Source: Daphnia pulex
Taxonomy: Eukaryota > Arthropoda > Branchiopoda > Diplostraca > Daphniidae
Direction of reading: 5' to 3'
Assembly: GCF_021134715.1 (NCBI RefSeq)
Contig: NC_060017.1
Location: forward strand, 7,192,001 to 7,256,000
DNA: 64,000 nt
Below are positions 48,274 through 61,349 of the stretch, one piece after another. The notes beneath the pieces are model-generated. The model was not told the origin of the DNA. It saw nothing but the letters and a program-made list of their open reading frames with translations, and made no database searches. Made by a program: the position numbers and the translations under genes. Each line of letters begins with the position of its first letter. Positions within the stretch are counted from its first letter, which is position 1.

Positions 48274-51110
48274 CTATCCACTGCCGGTGTCGAACATAAT
48301 CTGCAGTAAATGTTAAAAATATCGAAGAATGAAAATCACATCCAGTAGATTAACATAAATTTTTTCTTACCTCGGAGATGATGACCCAGTTTTTACTGGC
48401 ACTCTTAATAACCAGACGAACAGCGCTAATTTGGCCAAACTGACTGGGATCGATTTTACCCTCTGCTATACCAAGGTCGTTAAATTCCCCTGAAGAATAG
48501 GAACATACAAAAAAAGGTTTCGTTTTACACGTATCAATAGAAACGGAGCGGAATATAATGCAATTGTGATAAACTTACCGACGCCAATAAATTGTTCGCT
48601 GGGAGAGATTTTAAGGGTTTCTTTCACCCGCTCGGGATCGGTCGGCCGTATTTCAACCGACGTATTGTACAATAAGTCAGAAGGGTGTTCGTAATTGCCG
48701 CTTCGCAGCCGGTATCCGTGCAGCTCGACCGGTTGGCTAAATTCAAAGACGATGTTATCGCCAGCTTGGGGCATCAGACCCCAAAAGAAGGAATCGCCTC
48801 GATAAGCTCGCTGGATCGTAAACTGCTTGTACGCTTTGATGGGCGATGTCACTTTGGCTGGTGGATTTTTGTGCGGCGTGAACAGGGCCAGTTTCCCGAA
48901 ATTTTTATCCTGACATTCAATTTAGAATCAGGGAATGAGATGAAGTTTCAAGATGTTTTCAGCGCCATAACCAGACCCCATACCTTCAGTTTCTGAACTT
49001 TGCCCTTCAGTGATGAAGTGGTGCCCACATGTTGGAAAAGCGACGGTTTGAAGTGGATCCACTTGAGGAGTTTGATCTGATTACATTTCTTCTGCAGACG
49101 GGGAACATCCAACGGACAAAGAAGCAAATTGATGACGTTCGCATGAAATTCAAACTGTACCGTGTCACCCTTACCGTATCGTGGGGACAGTATCGGGTTT
49201 CGATAATTGGATCAAGGAGCCAGTCTACAGGTTTATCGTTATGGAACATTACAGCGAACTGTATAATGTAGGGAAGATCCGTGCTCTTAAACATTTTACC
49301 TGCAAATATTATGAAGTATTATATTATACGTCACAAAGGCATTAACTGAAATTTCAATTTAAAAAAAAGGCTCTACCAATAAATCCCAGTTGGCAAAAGT
49401 CCAATAGAAACCAATCAAGGTTCATGGCTTCCTTTTTCAGGGCAAATTTCTTCATCTTCGTAATATACCCTGGCGTGGTGAGGATATCATCTTCCAGTTG
49501 AACGTAATACATCCCTCGTGACTGAGCGTACATCATCAGAAAAGCGTAATCAAGATTTTGCTTCGTTCGCCATTTGACCCGTTCGACAGGATCGTTCAAC
49601 GTGACCCGCAATTCATTCAGATCGGGGTAAAAGGATGGCGGTGGTGAAACAATCTCCAAGAGACCACTCTGCAAAGCGTCTCCAAATCTGAAAAGAAACC
49701 GACAAGAAGGTCAAAATCAAATCAAATCAAAAGTAAACAAAAAACAACAAGGATCAGAGGGCATCAAAATATATCAAAGACGCAAGAATACTTACTGCTT
49801 CTTTATCTTTTCTGCTATCACGGTCACGTACTCAAGATCCGTCTGCAATAGGTAAATTCAATTACGTTAATGAAATAATTCACTATATGCACATAGAATC
49901 GGAAAATAGATCTCTTTCTCAATTTGATATTGATGGGTTTCGGAAGGATCAAATCCTTAGAACCGCCTCTTTAAATAATAACAGAAAGGCATCAAGGGAT
50001 TAAATGCACTTCCAAACGAATGACTTATTGGGCCGCTCCAACGAACTAAGCCGTGTTATGGCCATCAGTTCTATTTGAACAAATTATTTGAACAAATAAA
50101 AAAAAACGTTCCAAAAATCAGACTCTACCTCAGCTACAAAAACGATGATCAGAGTGTCGTTCTTCTCTTCTTCGTTCATGGATGCAATCAAACTAGCCAA
50201 AGTCGGAAGTAAATACGATTGTGATTCACGTTTAACCGTCGGTACACCGAGCACAATTGACGCTGCAAAAAAAAAATAATAATAATAGTAATAAAGAAAT
50301 AAAATTATAAAAAGAAAACGTAACAAAAATCAGGCAGACAATAGAAAACGGGGAAAATGTTGAGAAAGCATCCGGTTGACGGAATGAATTTCATGGATAA
50401 CATATTTGTTCATACCGTGTGTCTTTCCCTGACCGATGACGAAAGCTGGCACGGTGCTGAGCGGGTTGTTGAGCAGGTAAGGCAAAAAAGAGAAAATATT
50501 GGGGAGACGCAAATTTTGGCTCCGTTCCGGATCCAATAGAAGACGTGAAAGTTCTGGGAATTCTTCCCCATTAGTATTATCTGCCAAGAATAAAAGCCAA
50601 GAATAAATTAATCCATCACAGAAGCTGATGTGGCACAGGCATCAGGTTGCTAGGTTAATAGATTGACAAACAACTGTTACTCATGTACAAAGGTTAGATA
50701 TTTCTGATGTTATCCGATCTCCAAACTAGACTATCACTGAATAACAAACACAAGAGACATACTGTCCTTTCTAAAACCAAACAAAACCCTAAAAATAAAA
50801 AGATAACTCACTCCAAGGTAGAGATCGATTGACGTGTCGGGTCAGGAGTGACAAATCCCTTCGCCGTGCTTGATTGATCATTTCGACTTGGGAGACTCGT
50901 TGCCGAAGATGAGCTAGTTCCGAGGTAAGTTCGTCTTCCAGGTGAGCCCCATCTACTTGCAAATCAAAATTGGTATCTTTCATTCAATCTGCCAAAAAAT
51001 TTATAATTACTGTCGTCTCGATGCAGAAAGATGACGGTGAAAGGGACGCAAAAGATGACTAGCAAAGCGAGAGCCAACTTTTTGCGAAAAATCCGACCGC
51101 CGCTTAACAT
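48274..51110 (-). CDS. MGAT4: Alpha-1,3-mannosyl-glycoprotein 4-beta-N-acetylglucosaminyltransferase (MGAT4 family)
   Basis: Eleven exons: 51110-51011, 50955-50812, 50580-50416, 50262-50129, 49842-49796, 49687-49377, 49299-49175, 49091-48984, 48909-48579, 48489-48371 and 48300-48274. They sum to 536 residues, the usual length of MGAT4A/B. The enzyme is a Golgi type II membrane protein that adds the beta-1,4 GlcNAc branch to complex N-glycans. Seen: short cytosolic tail MLSGGRIFRKK, membrane anchor at about 12-30, heptad-rich stem (50-100), then the GT54 catalytic core with VKWRTKQNLDYAFLMMYAQS, YVQLEDDI (E262-D264) and FKPSLFQHVGTTSSL. The C-terminal lectin-like part carries FFWGLMPQAGD and SGNYEHPSDLLYNTSVE. 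Exons 1 and 2 join in frame through a 55-nt intron (51010-50956). No defects seen. The A versus B type cannot be decided. Confidence 0.95.
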
Positions 51111-51114
51111 TTGG

Positions 51115-52800
51115 AGTGTGCTGGAGGTCGCGGGAAAATAAACGAAGAATCAGTCGCCGTTTCGGCGACAAACTTACACCGCAGCCGTCTAAGAAACGCC
51201 CCTGACACGGCTCCACCTGAAACGTTATAAAAAAACGAAAATTGTTGTTACTTCGTGATGAACGCTCCCGTACTTGAGCCCCGCCAATGTTCTCTAGGCA
51301 CACTATTATTTTTACTTGCTTATCACCAATGTTTACTCGAATAAAGACGATAACGACCAACTCGAGAGAGCGGTTCACTCGCTGTGCAGCTGCACCAAAG
51401 GATCGCATGGAAGTAGGAGCTTTAAATAAATTGGGGCAATTTTTCTTTGAAAAAGTAAATGTCGCCTGCTAGACCCGCATCACACCATTCCTAAGAGAGA
51501 AAACCTCTGACCTTTGAAATCATCTCAAAAGCTCACGAATTTCCCTCACGACTTCTTTGTAGAATACAAGGAAAAAAAACTTCAAGAGAAAGTCGATAAG
51601 GTAAAGTTCTTTCTGAACAAGATTTTCCGCTTTTTCTCGCTTTTACTCTCTTGCTTTCGTCACAAGTTCTCTCTGTAGGCACTTAAATAAAAGCAATATC
51701 TCCATTCTGTGTTGACAAGAAACTCAGACAACAAACTCCCGAGAGGAAGTGAAAGAAAAAAAAAGGGAAAAGGAAAATAAATGAAAACGTTAAAGTACAA
51801 CTACGTCAATGTCAACGATTTAATCAGTCTCGGCAGAGCAGGCAGCATTCTTTAGTCACCTCACTTCTTCTCGCGCTCCATGTCTGAAACCGATCGATAG
51901 TTGGTCGTGAAAGCGCTGTCTGATAGAAGAGAATCAAAAAGAAAACTCTGGATCGAGATAGAAGGTCACAAGAGATAAAAGGCATAAGGCGTGAATATGG
52001 AAGAGGGGGATTTTCTTTTCTTTGCAGCTAACAAAACCAAAAATACACAGTTTGGCTGCTGCTGCTATCGGCTTTTCCCTCGCAACGTTTGACTTGACTC
52101 TCCGGCAGAGAAAACCTATCGAATTCGGTCTTAGGATGCACGTGAGCATGGATGTTTTCCCTATTTCTTTTTTTTCCCCCTATTTTTAAACCACTCGGCT
52201 TGTTGTATATCTCAAGTGGTTGTTTTTACGTTCCATGTCATGCAATAAAACTAGCGGTATCCCCCATAGGTTTACACAAAAATCGATAAAAGTTATCAAA
52301 CAAGCCAACAAGAGTTCAAGTAAAACTCTGCAACCATTATCATTATTATTATTTGGAGAACCGCACATGTTTCCGGCACCGGATGAGTGCGGCCAAACTA
52401 ATTTACCCGGACGTTAAAAGAACGCAAAGATTTTTCAATGCTCGAGGGTGAATAAAAGGACTAACGTACTGACACAATCATTCTTAATCATATCGTAGTC
52501 GTCCACAGACAATTGCAAGTGCTTGTGAAACGAAGCATTCCTTTGTTACATTTATAACCCAAACACATCCAGCCTGGCCTCGACTGGATAACGAACTGCT
52601 GGACGAAGAATGTACAATTCAACAAACGACATTCCATTGACCCATAACTGCAATTCGAAATAAAAACGCAACCCGAGAGGAGAAAGCGGCACACTGGAAC
52701 GCGGAGTAAATTATGAAGGGAAAGTGACGGTAAACCGGAAACACAATTGATGTGAGGCACAGGAATGTTCAAAACATAATAAAATAAATACTTTTTAACG
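51115..52800. other. 5' flank of the MGAT4 gene
   Basis: No coding sequence recognised. Pyrimidine/purine tracts and short A/T repeats. It presumably contains the MGAT4 5' UTR and promoter on the minus strand, but no core-promoter element is clear. Confidence 0.45.
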
Positions 52801-52807
52801 TTTCACA

Positions 52808-52996
52808 ATGAATACTAACATTTCAATTTTTGGAGAAACGATAGTTGGGATCCACTGCAAATTTCTTAACTATGTTTCACTGAGATGTTATGCACACTTC
52901 CATGGTATTGCAAATGATAAATTATTTGGACTGCAGGTAATAGGAGGAGAAACGTTTTCTGACTTTCGCTCACGACAAAATCACGTAGCAGACTAG
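52808..52996 (+). other. Coding-like 62-residue frame, unidentified
   Basis: ATG at 52808 opens a 62-residue frame (stop 52996) with CYAHFHGIANDKLFGLQV and GGETFSDFRSRQNHVAD. Composition is balanced and globular-looking. It ends abruptly and has no recognised neighbour exon. It may be another captured or decayed exon like those at 41-45 kb, or the start of an unknown gene. Confidence 0.3.
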
Positions 52997-53901
52997 TTAG
53001 TTTTCATTTCATGAATGCCAACTACACTGATAAGGCCTCCACTATTGATAATACGAGTGACGAATCATGATGGACTTCCAGTTCCAGTGCCCAGTCTAGA
53101 CTCTAAATTTTATAGAAAGCTATGGACAAATGCAATTATATGAAACTGTCGGGTTTATAAGTCTTAAGTCCACAAATCAATTTACAATTGCCTTCTGATG
53201 TCGGCATATTTTTGCAGCCGATTTTGAATGGCATAGTTTTAAGGTATACAAGCAGAGCCATCTAGATACAGTTAGATAGTAATAGTTGTCCTACAGCGGA
53301 GAGATTTAGACAGAATTTAGATATAAAATATAATTTGATTGATATTAATTATTTAAATTTAAAAAAGGAGACGCTTTTATTATCCCTGAGGGTTATACTT
53401 CTAGTATACCGAAGGCTCTTAAGTTTCTGATCATGTCATGTATCGTATCGTATCGTAGTAATCGATACCTTCTTGGAGTTGGGCTCCAAAAGGTTTATTG
53501 TCAGTTTGGTCTTTTGCTATCTTCTTTTTTTCTACTTGACCGATTTATTCCAAATTTCGGTAACCTTCTTAACTTAATTTCTTTGAGTATTACTGGATAT
53601 TTTCGTTCGTATCTGTTTAAGTTTTTTTTATTTATTTTTTTCCGTAATCCCCATGTGTAGCTTTTCTAGTCTTAGGGCAACTGCATGTTTGTGAGCCTTA
53701 GCATGTGAACGCCCGTATCCATTTTCCACTACTTCTTTCCGCAATTTTCATTCCCTTTACTTTTGTCAAGCGTGGTCGAAAGACTCGTAGCCATTGCATC
53801 CTAGGATACGTCATGTTTTCTGTTTGTTTTAAATTTGTATCAGTGCACAAAAAACTTAGTGCATAATCGTGACGTGTTGCAGCCAAACTCTCTGAAAAAT
53901 G

Positions 53902-54090
53902 GATTCAACAAATTATGGAGGTATTTAAAAATTTCGTTGGAATATTCATGTGACTACTGACTTTGACTACTAATTTCCATCATGTAGGATACATTTTACT
54001 CCATATTATAGTCGTTGGTCTATCAAAAGATCATCCACTGACAGCTCCTGATGCCTTGGAATTGGCTTATAAATTTCAAGACGGTGCAAA
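53902..54090 (+). other. Possible two-exon fragment, unidentified
   Basis: MDSTNYGG can be spliced (GT near 53922, AG at about 53988) to a short frame with IIVVGLSKDHPLTAPDALEL that stops at about 54096. The family is unknown. It lies directly 5' of the ALG6 remnant and may be a part of it or of another broken gene. Confidence 0.2.
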
Positions 54091-54324
54091 ACAATGAAGC
54101 ATCTATGGTTCTTTGTGCTAACTTCGTCTCACTCATTGTCTTGGGAATATTGTCCTGCCACAAGGTATCCAATTATATGTTCTACCGTTAAAGTGTCACA
54201 AGCTAATTTATTTGTTATCATAGGTTGCATTCCTCTAAATCTGGCTATTAGCACTTTGGCTTCATTGAAAGAGCTTGCACGATAGAATCTTTTTTCCTGG
54301 TCACCTCATTCAAGTTGTTTTTTC

Positions 54325-54773
54325 AGCAGAACTAAACTTTAAGCAAATGGAGCTTTATCACGCTATACCCATGTTCTTCTATTTGCTGGCTTCTTGTCAC
54401 CGTAGGGGTTCCTCCTTAATATCAACTTTGAAATTTGATAAGTATTGGGATTGTAACATTGGCCACTTTTACCATTATTTGGTATCTATTTTTACAATTT
54501 CATAATGGGCTTTTGCAACAAGTTCTCTCCAGAGTCTTTCCTTTCAACCGCGGAATTTTTGAAGATTATGTTGCCAACTTCTGGTGCACATTAAATGTTT
54601 TGGTCAAAATCCGACGAATAATGGAACCCACCGCTATCGCTAGATATTGTTTACTGCTAACAGCTCTTTTCAGTTTCCCTTGTGGACTTCATCTATATTT
54701 TAAGAACAGTTCGCGTAATTTGCATATCTCTTTGATCAACGTGTCTCTTGCATTTTTCCTATTCTCCTATCAA
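54325..54773 (+). pseudogene. ALG6: ALG6 glucosyltransferase remnant
   Basis: Homology to the middle of ALG6, the ER membrane enzyme that adds the first glucose to the lipid-linked oligosaccharide. It begins LNFKQMELYHAIPMFFYLL and, after a frameshift near 54440, continues as VFPFNRGIFEDYVANFWCTL to LAFFLFSYQ. Homology ends at a small tandem duplication (TCTCCTATCAA twice, about 54762-54783). Upstream and downstream ALG6 parts were not found in frame. It is thus a broken piece of about 150 codons out of roughly 500. Confidence 0.75.
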
Positions 54774-54899
54774 TCTCCTATCAATCAAGTGTCTGGTGTT
54801 TGGCTAAAGTGCCGTAAACCAAACATCATCAGTGAAATACTCCATTTTCTAATAAATGAGACACTTGATGGACACTCTTTTGACAAATAAATAATAATA

Positions 54900-56830
54900 A
54901 TAGAAATATAAAAATGGCCATTTGATGCATGCCGCCTACGAGATTTTTTCCATTGTTTTTCCATTTTCCATGATCATGGAAACAAAGTATTTGCTGGCGA
55001 GTAACAACATTTGTGATTTGATGGTCCCGACGTGTTGCGATCCACGTCAAAATAATTCGTTAAATTTGAAATAAAATGACAACCTCCTAATTATTCATTT
55101 AAAAAATAGCCGTGTTTTGGGGCTCAAACAATTATTTCGATAAAAAGAAATCGTTAGAAGTGCCTAACGAAACTCAACTATATTATTCCCTGTAATTTCA
55201 TGTAAACTACATAAATGAATCCCTTAGAAATGACAATCAAAACATAAAACAAATGACGAACGCTGCTCACAATACCAGGACTGTGGCGTTTCTGACATTA
55301 CAAATATCTAATTTAAATGTTAAACTAATCACGATGTAAACTACATCTTTCCTTGTAGTTTTTCACGCAGATTCAGCTGATAAAGAAAATAATGCCGAAA
55401 AGCGCAAAGTGTGAACGCCAACTGTTCCCTAAACATGACTAAACTACCGAACCAATGGGAAACCGTTCACACAACGTTTAAACCAATGGGAAGCCGATAA
55501 GAAATCACATGACATCCACTAAACATTTTTAGACCTTTGTAGCGCAGACATACGGTTACGTTAAATCGCAAATGATTATTTAAAAATATACATAGAAAAT
55601 ACATCACGGTTGTGCTTACGATTGTTTCTCTAAAGACAGATCTTTAATCGCTGTATGGGAAATTTGGTTATTGCTGGACACAGGAACATTCAATGAAGTC
55701 GCCAAAGACGACCTAAATTTTTTGGGCGACGGACCTGCAATGTGCGACATGATGCACCGATATAAAAAACTCTATTAAGAACACAGCCATGCATAAAGAT
55801 TGCACATAACGAATTTAACGATACCATTCCCTCACTACCCTATACATATGGTTCCCCTAGCGACCACACCCATCATTACAAAATGAACGATTATGGTTTA
55901 TATATTGCCCCGATTTTACTGCCACCTCTTTCACCTCAACATTTGCCATTATTTCCAGCTATTGTACTGCCATCTTGGGGGGGGGGGGGATGACAAAAAA
56001 CGAATACATAGTTATCCCAATAGCCACAATAACCCGAAGGCGTATACCCAAGGACCTTGTTTGGTCATGGCGGCTTTAAAGTTTATACGACGAGTTTTAG
56101 TAGCTACCAGTTGATTAATAGGGAAGCCATTAACTGGAGTAGACATTTAGCAAATGGAGTGCATTATTTAAAAAATAAATGTGTTTACTTTATCGAATTA
56201 GTCAACTGAAATTTTAAAAAGGTTAGGCAGACGTAGTCGTGCGGGGGGTGCGGGTTTTAGCGTGTTAACTAATAACTAACCAACGGAGAAATGTTTCAAG
56301 TTGAATTCTCAAAATTCAAGGTTATGGTTTTTTTTCAGGGAAAGTGTAAATAAAAGTTTTTCCATGTTTGTCATTGATATTGATTGCTGGTAATTGAGAC
56401 GTGCAAACCCCGTGACGTGAGTGTTCTGTGCGACACCTGAGCCTTAAAAAATCACACGAAACTGAATGTGGAACCAAGGACTAAATTGACTCTATAATCC
56501 TGAGGGGAAAAAATCTCCGTTTCTTCCGTACGCCGCACAATTTTGTATAAAATTATTGTATTTTGTTTTATGAAATAATTATTTATGTTTATTTCCCTTT
56601 TAGCCGTCACGTTTTAGCTATTTACCGGAAAAAATTGGAATGGTTGTTAAAGCAGAGACATCTATAAACGAAAAAAGATTTAGCGCATGTTGTCAGGCCT
56701 GTGCCTTTATTTTTCACAAGTTTTGACAAGTGATCAACGTAAACAGACGAGATTATAAATTTAGAATTTAGCCAGATTTAGCCTAAATTTATTATTCTAT
56801 GGATACGCCCGGCTCGACAGTCAAGTTTAA
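54900..56830. other. Intergenic region before WASHC5
   Basis: No gene recognised. A/T-rich, with two ACCAATGGGAA words about 30 bp apart near 55450-55490 and a long G tract near 55978. The proximal part is the likely promoter of the strumpellin gene, but no TATA box is evident. Confidence 0.45.
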
Positions 56831-56836
56831 TTAATC

Positions 56837-59800
56837 ATGGCTGAAGATTTTTTAGCAGAAAATAATCTGTGTGGACAGACCCTTTTGAGATTGGTTTCAA
56901 GAGCTCATGCAATAATTGCTGAACTATTACGTCTAAAGGATTTTATTCCACAGATTTTTCAGTAATAGTCACTTAAAATCTATAAATCCAGTTATATTAT
57001 TTTATTATTATTATTGTTTTCATTGTAAGGTCCGATCAAAATAAATATCATGAAATTGTATTGGATTTTCGATATTTTAAAGAACAAGATGTCTTTGATT
57101 CAAAGATTAATGGAAGCGATGTAAGTGAGTTATCAATTCAGATTTTTTCTCCATTAAAAATTCACATCTTACTCTAGGTTTTAGTGGAATTGGATGAGGA
57201 GTTACGAAAGAATTATATTGAAATCCTAACAAGATTCTATCTTGCATTTGAAAGTGTTCACAAGTATGTCTGTGATTTGAACACCTTTCTTTATGAACTT
57301 GATGAAGGGATTTATATCCAACAAACTCTTGAAACAATTATTTTAAATGATGAAGGCAAACAGCTCATGGTTGGTTATAAAAATGAATTTTTTATATATG
57401 CTTCACCTTTTTAAACTAACCTTTTTTTCCTCTGCAGTGTGAGGCACTTTATCTATATGGCATCATGCTACTAGTCATAGATAATCATGTTGATGGGCCT
57501 GTTAGGGAGAGAATGCTAGTCTCTTATTACAGATATTCTGTTCAAAGAACTCATTCTAATTCCAAGTTGGATGAAGTATGCCAGCTATTGCGTTCAACTG
57601 GATTTTTGAAATCTCAGCCAGGAAAAAGGCCTCAACATTACCCAGAAGACTATTTCAAGTAGAATGAATTCTATTATTTTTGATTCATTTTAAGTAATGC
57701 CTATATGTGGTTGTTCTTAGACGTATTCCGATTGCTCCAATTTATTTGGATGTAGTAATAGGTCATTTGAGATCAGATGATATCTATCACCAAATTGCAA
57801 CCCATCCGCATCCTGATCACCGAAGCACTGCACTTGCTCAACAAGCAGCCATGCTCGTGATTTGTCTTTATTTCACTCCTGATATTCTCCACAATCAAAC
57901 AGCAAAAATGAGAGAAATAGTTGACAAATTCTTTCCAGATAATTGGGTAATTAAGATTATTATTAATCTCTTCCGGATACCAACGACTCCAATATGTTGT
58001 AATTGTATGGTTCTTTTCTAGGTTACCAGTGTTTATATGGGATTAATTTTCAACTTAATTGAAGTATGGGAGCCGTACAAAGCGGCGCGAATGGCACTCA
58101 GCAACACAGCGCAGGCTGCCAATGTAAAAGAGTGTTCAGTTAAGCATAGCAACCAATTGGACCAACTTATAACACAATTACGTCAATTACTCAAAGAAGG
58201 AGTCCTGACCGAAGAATTCCTATTAGATAATATGCAGAAGCTGATCAACTTGATCCGACAGTCAAACGTTACTCTACGATGGATGCTCTTACATACAAAC
58301 ACATTAACAGCTGGCGCAGAATCAGTTAAAAAATGCCGTCAAATACGGGATCAAGTTCTCAACGACTCGAAATATCAACCCGTTACAGTATTCGAATTGC
58401 TGCTGGACTGCGCTGAGTTGGAACTGAATGTTCGCGAGACTTTTCGAACTCTGTTGACGGAGAAGCGCGCAAATTGGCTGCGATGCAAAAATGAGTGTAT
58501 GGAACGACTGACAGAATTAGCTGATGTTTTTAGCGGAGCAAAGCCCTTGACTCGAGTTGACAAAAACGAGAGTCTTCAATTGTGGCTTCGGGAAATCGCT
58601 CAGCAAGTTGAAGCACTAAACTATGAAGAAGGCACAGCTTCCGGCCGTAAAATGGTTCAGCTCATTTCTGCCCTCGAAGAAGTTCAAGGTATAGGCTCTC
58701 AACGTTAACAAGTGTTTCCAGTTCACATAATAAGCTATCCCCACTTTTTGATTGCAGAATTTCATCAACTCGAGTCCCAGCTGCAAGTCAAGCAGTTTTT
58801 GACAGAAACCCGTCGACAGTTGCACCATATGATTCGTACCGCAAACATTCGAGAGGACTTTCTCATTACACTCCAAATAGTCTCGGATCTGAGTTATGCT
58901 TGGCTAATAATTGACTCCTACACGGGCCACATGCAGACAGCAATTCGGAAAGATCCAACCTTAGTGGGTCGTTTACGAGCAACCTTTTTAAAACTGTCTT
59001 CCGCTCTCGACTTACCCTTGATGCGCATTAATCAAGCACGGAGTGCTGACTTGGTTTCAGTTTCGCAGTATTACTCGACCGAACTCGTCTCCTACATTCG
59101 TCATGTGTTGCATATAATTCCGCAATCCATGTTTGCCTTAGGTAGTAAAATTTTAATTAAAACAAGATCATTCCTGAAATTAATTTCAATTTCATTTGCC
59201 ACTCAATTAGTCGAACAAATTGTTCAACTCCAGACTAATGTTATCAAAGAAATGCCAGTGAGGCTAGATAAAGACAAACTCAAGGACTACGCACAACTGG
59301 ACCAGCGATTTCAGGTATCCTATTTCTAACAAATTGTTAAAATCGAATAAATATAATTCCCTTAAACCCTTCTAATATATCTATAGATTGCCAAGCTTAC
59401 AGAATCTGTATCAACGTTTACTGAGGGTATTTTAGCTATGAAGACAACTTTAGTTGGTATAGTCCGTCTGGATCCTAAACGGTTACTGGAAGAGGGTATT
59501 CGCCGGGAATTAGTACGTAGAATGGCGATGGCCATGCACGTTTCGCTCTCTTTCAATGCCAAAGCAAAGAACAGCGATCTCGCTCACAAGCTAAACGGCT
59601 TAGGTAATATGCTTTGATTTGAAAATATCGTTTAAATTTTAATTCTTAATCTTCTTTTTTGTTTAGGCGAAACCATGGAAGGACTCCGTAAATCTTTTGA
59701 GTACATCCAAGATTACGTACGAATCCAAGGTCTTCGCATGTTTCAAGAAGAAACAGCGCGAATCGTTGGGTACAATGTTGAACAGGAATGCAATACATTT

Positions 59801-61349
59801 CAGACAAACCATATTCAAGATTGGCAAAGTAAGTTCCAGTCAACCGCAGTACCAATTCCCCGGATGTCTTCAAACGATCCTCATTCCGCTACGTTCATTG
59901 GTCGATTAGCCCGCGAAATTCTGCGTATCACTGACCCCAAGTAAATATTTTTACTTTATATCTTGTTATGTCTGACAATAACTTTGTATTTATTATAGAA
60001 CAACTGTGTTTGTTTCGTTCACCAACACCTGGTATGACGGCAAATCTCAAACAGAAGTGTTAAACTTCTTACTGTTCTCTCAGCTAGAGCGGGCTCTAAG
60101 TACATCAGGATTGGCTGGACTAGACACCCTTTTTGCCTTTATGATCACCACTGAATTGACTGTAATAGCCACATTTTGACATCTTTGTGCTTTGGTATTT
60201 TGATGATATAAATTTTCTTCGAAAGAACCTTTTCAGTGACTTGAATAAGGAGGTTTTTCGCCATCAAGATTCTCTGGAAGCTCTAGCGGAATTTGATCAC
60301 TTAACCGCTCCAACAACGGCGATCCTCGGTGGGTTTTGACTTACTATTTACTGGCATTTCTCTTCTCCCTCGAACCAACGTTAATAGTGATATGAATGTT
60401 ACCTTTATTTTTTCCAGGCCAGCCAAATAAAACATATGGGGTTTATTGTACGCGTTTCCACAAATCTTTTCAGACGCTCCTTGACCGCGTACTGAAAATC
60501 GGGCAATTGCAATTACTCAGACGATCGTGCTCTCAACAGCTGAAGTCTACTGCATCATTCGACTCTGGACTACTTTGGCAAGCACTCGAAACACTGAGTT
60601 TGTAAGTTACCATTGTTGTTCACAATGTTTAGTCGATAAATTTCTCTAGCGACGGGATTTGGCAATCTATCTTTCAAACATGTAATATGTTTTCTTTTTT
60701 TTTTTTTCTTTTTCATTCCAGGTCAGTAGTGAATGACGTGGTGCATAGAGACAAAAATTCCGATTCCATTTCCACATCACTTCTCCCTGAATTGGCAGAG
60801 TACCTACACTGGTCCGGTCTCTACGAGCCTTTCGAGAAGATTTATGTGGCCACACAAAGTCTCGACCTGCCCTACATTCCCCATTTGCTGCTCTTGTTTA
60901 TTGTGTCAAATGTACACAAGTTTACCTATAGCAAGCAACTTGCTAGTTTGGTGTCTAGACGATCTCAGGATGGCGTGGACGGGACTCCCTTTGTGACCGG
61001 GATTGCCACAATATTACGCCATCTAGGACCGACGACCACACAGACATGCTGCTGCCTTTTAATCCAATTTGCTCGCTCTCACTTGGAGTTTGGAGCGAGG
61101 TAATCAAATTGTGTTTCTTATCATATTGCACTAGTTATTATGGATTCTTTTTCCCTTTTGCTTATTATCGATTTTTATTTGTATTAATTTTTTAGCAACA
61201 AAGAGAATCTTATGGAAATCCCGAGTGAGAGTGGAACTACACTTGCGTTGCTGGAACAATGGGAAAAGTGTGGTCTGATAAGTCACGCCTTTTTAAACAG
61301 CCTACTCAACGAAGGCGTTTGGTCGCTATACAAAATGTCAATGCAGTAA
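56837..61349 (+). CDS. WASHC5: Strumpellin, WASH complex subunit 5
   Basis: Fifteen exons: 56837-56961, 57030-57120, 57178-57369, 57438-57658, 57721-57946, 58022-58688, 58758-59141, 59211-59314, 59387-59603, 59667-59940, 59999-60161, 60226-60328, 60418-60601, 60722-61099 and 61196-61349. The total is 1160 residues; human strumpellin has 1159. It is a core scaffold of the WASH complex, which activates Arp2/3 actin assembly on endosomes for cargo sorting. Conserved landmarks in order: [20 protein letters not shown] at the start, [73 protein letters not shown], and [15 protein letters not shown]. All exon phases agree and no internal stop occurs. Exon 12 must start at 60226 (AAG|AACC); the more obvious acceptor 10 nt further on (TTTTCAG) would lead to a stop. 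The C-terminal ~200 residues are less conserved. The start is the ATG before the conserved [10 protein letters not shown]. Confidence 0.96.
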
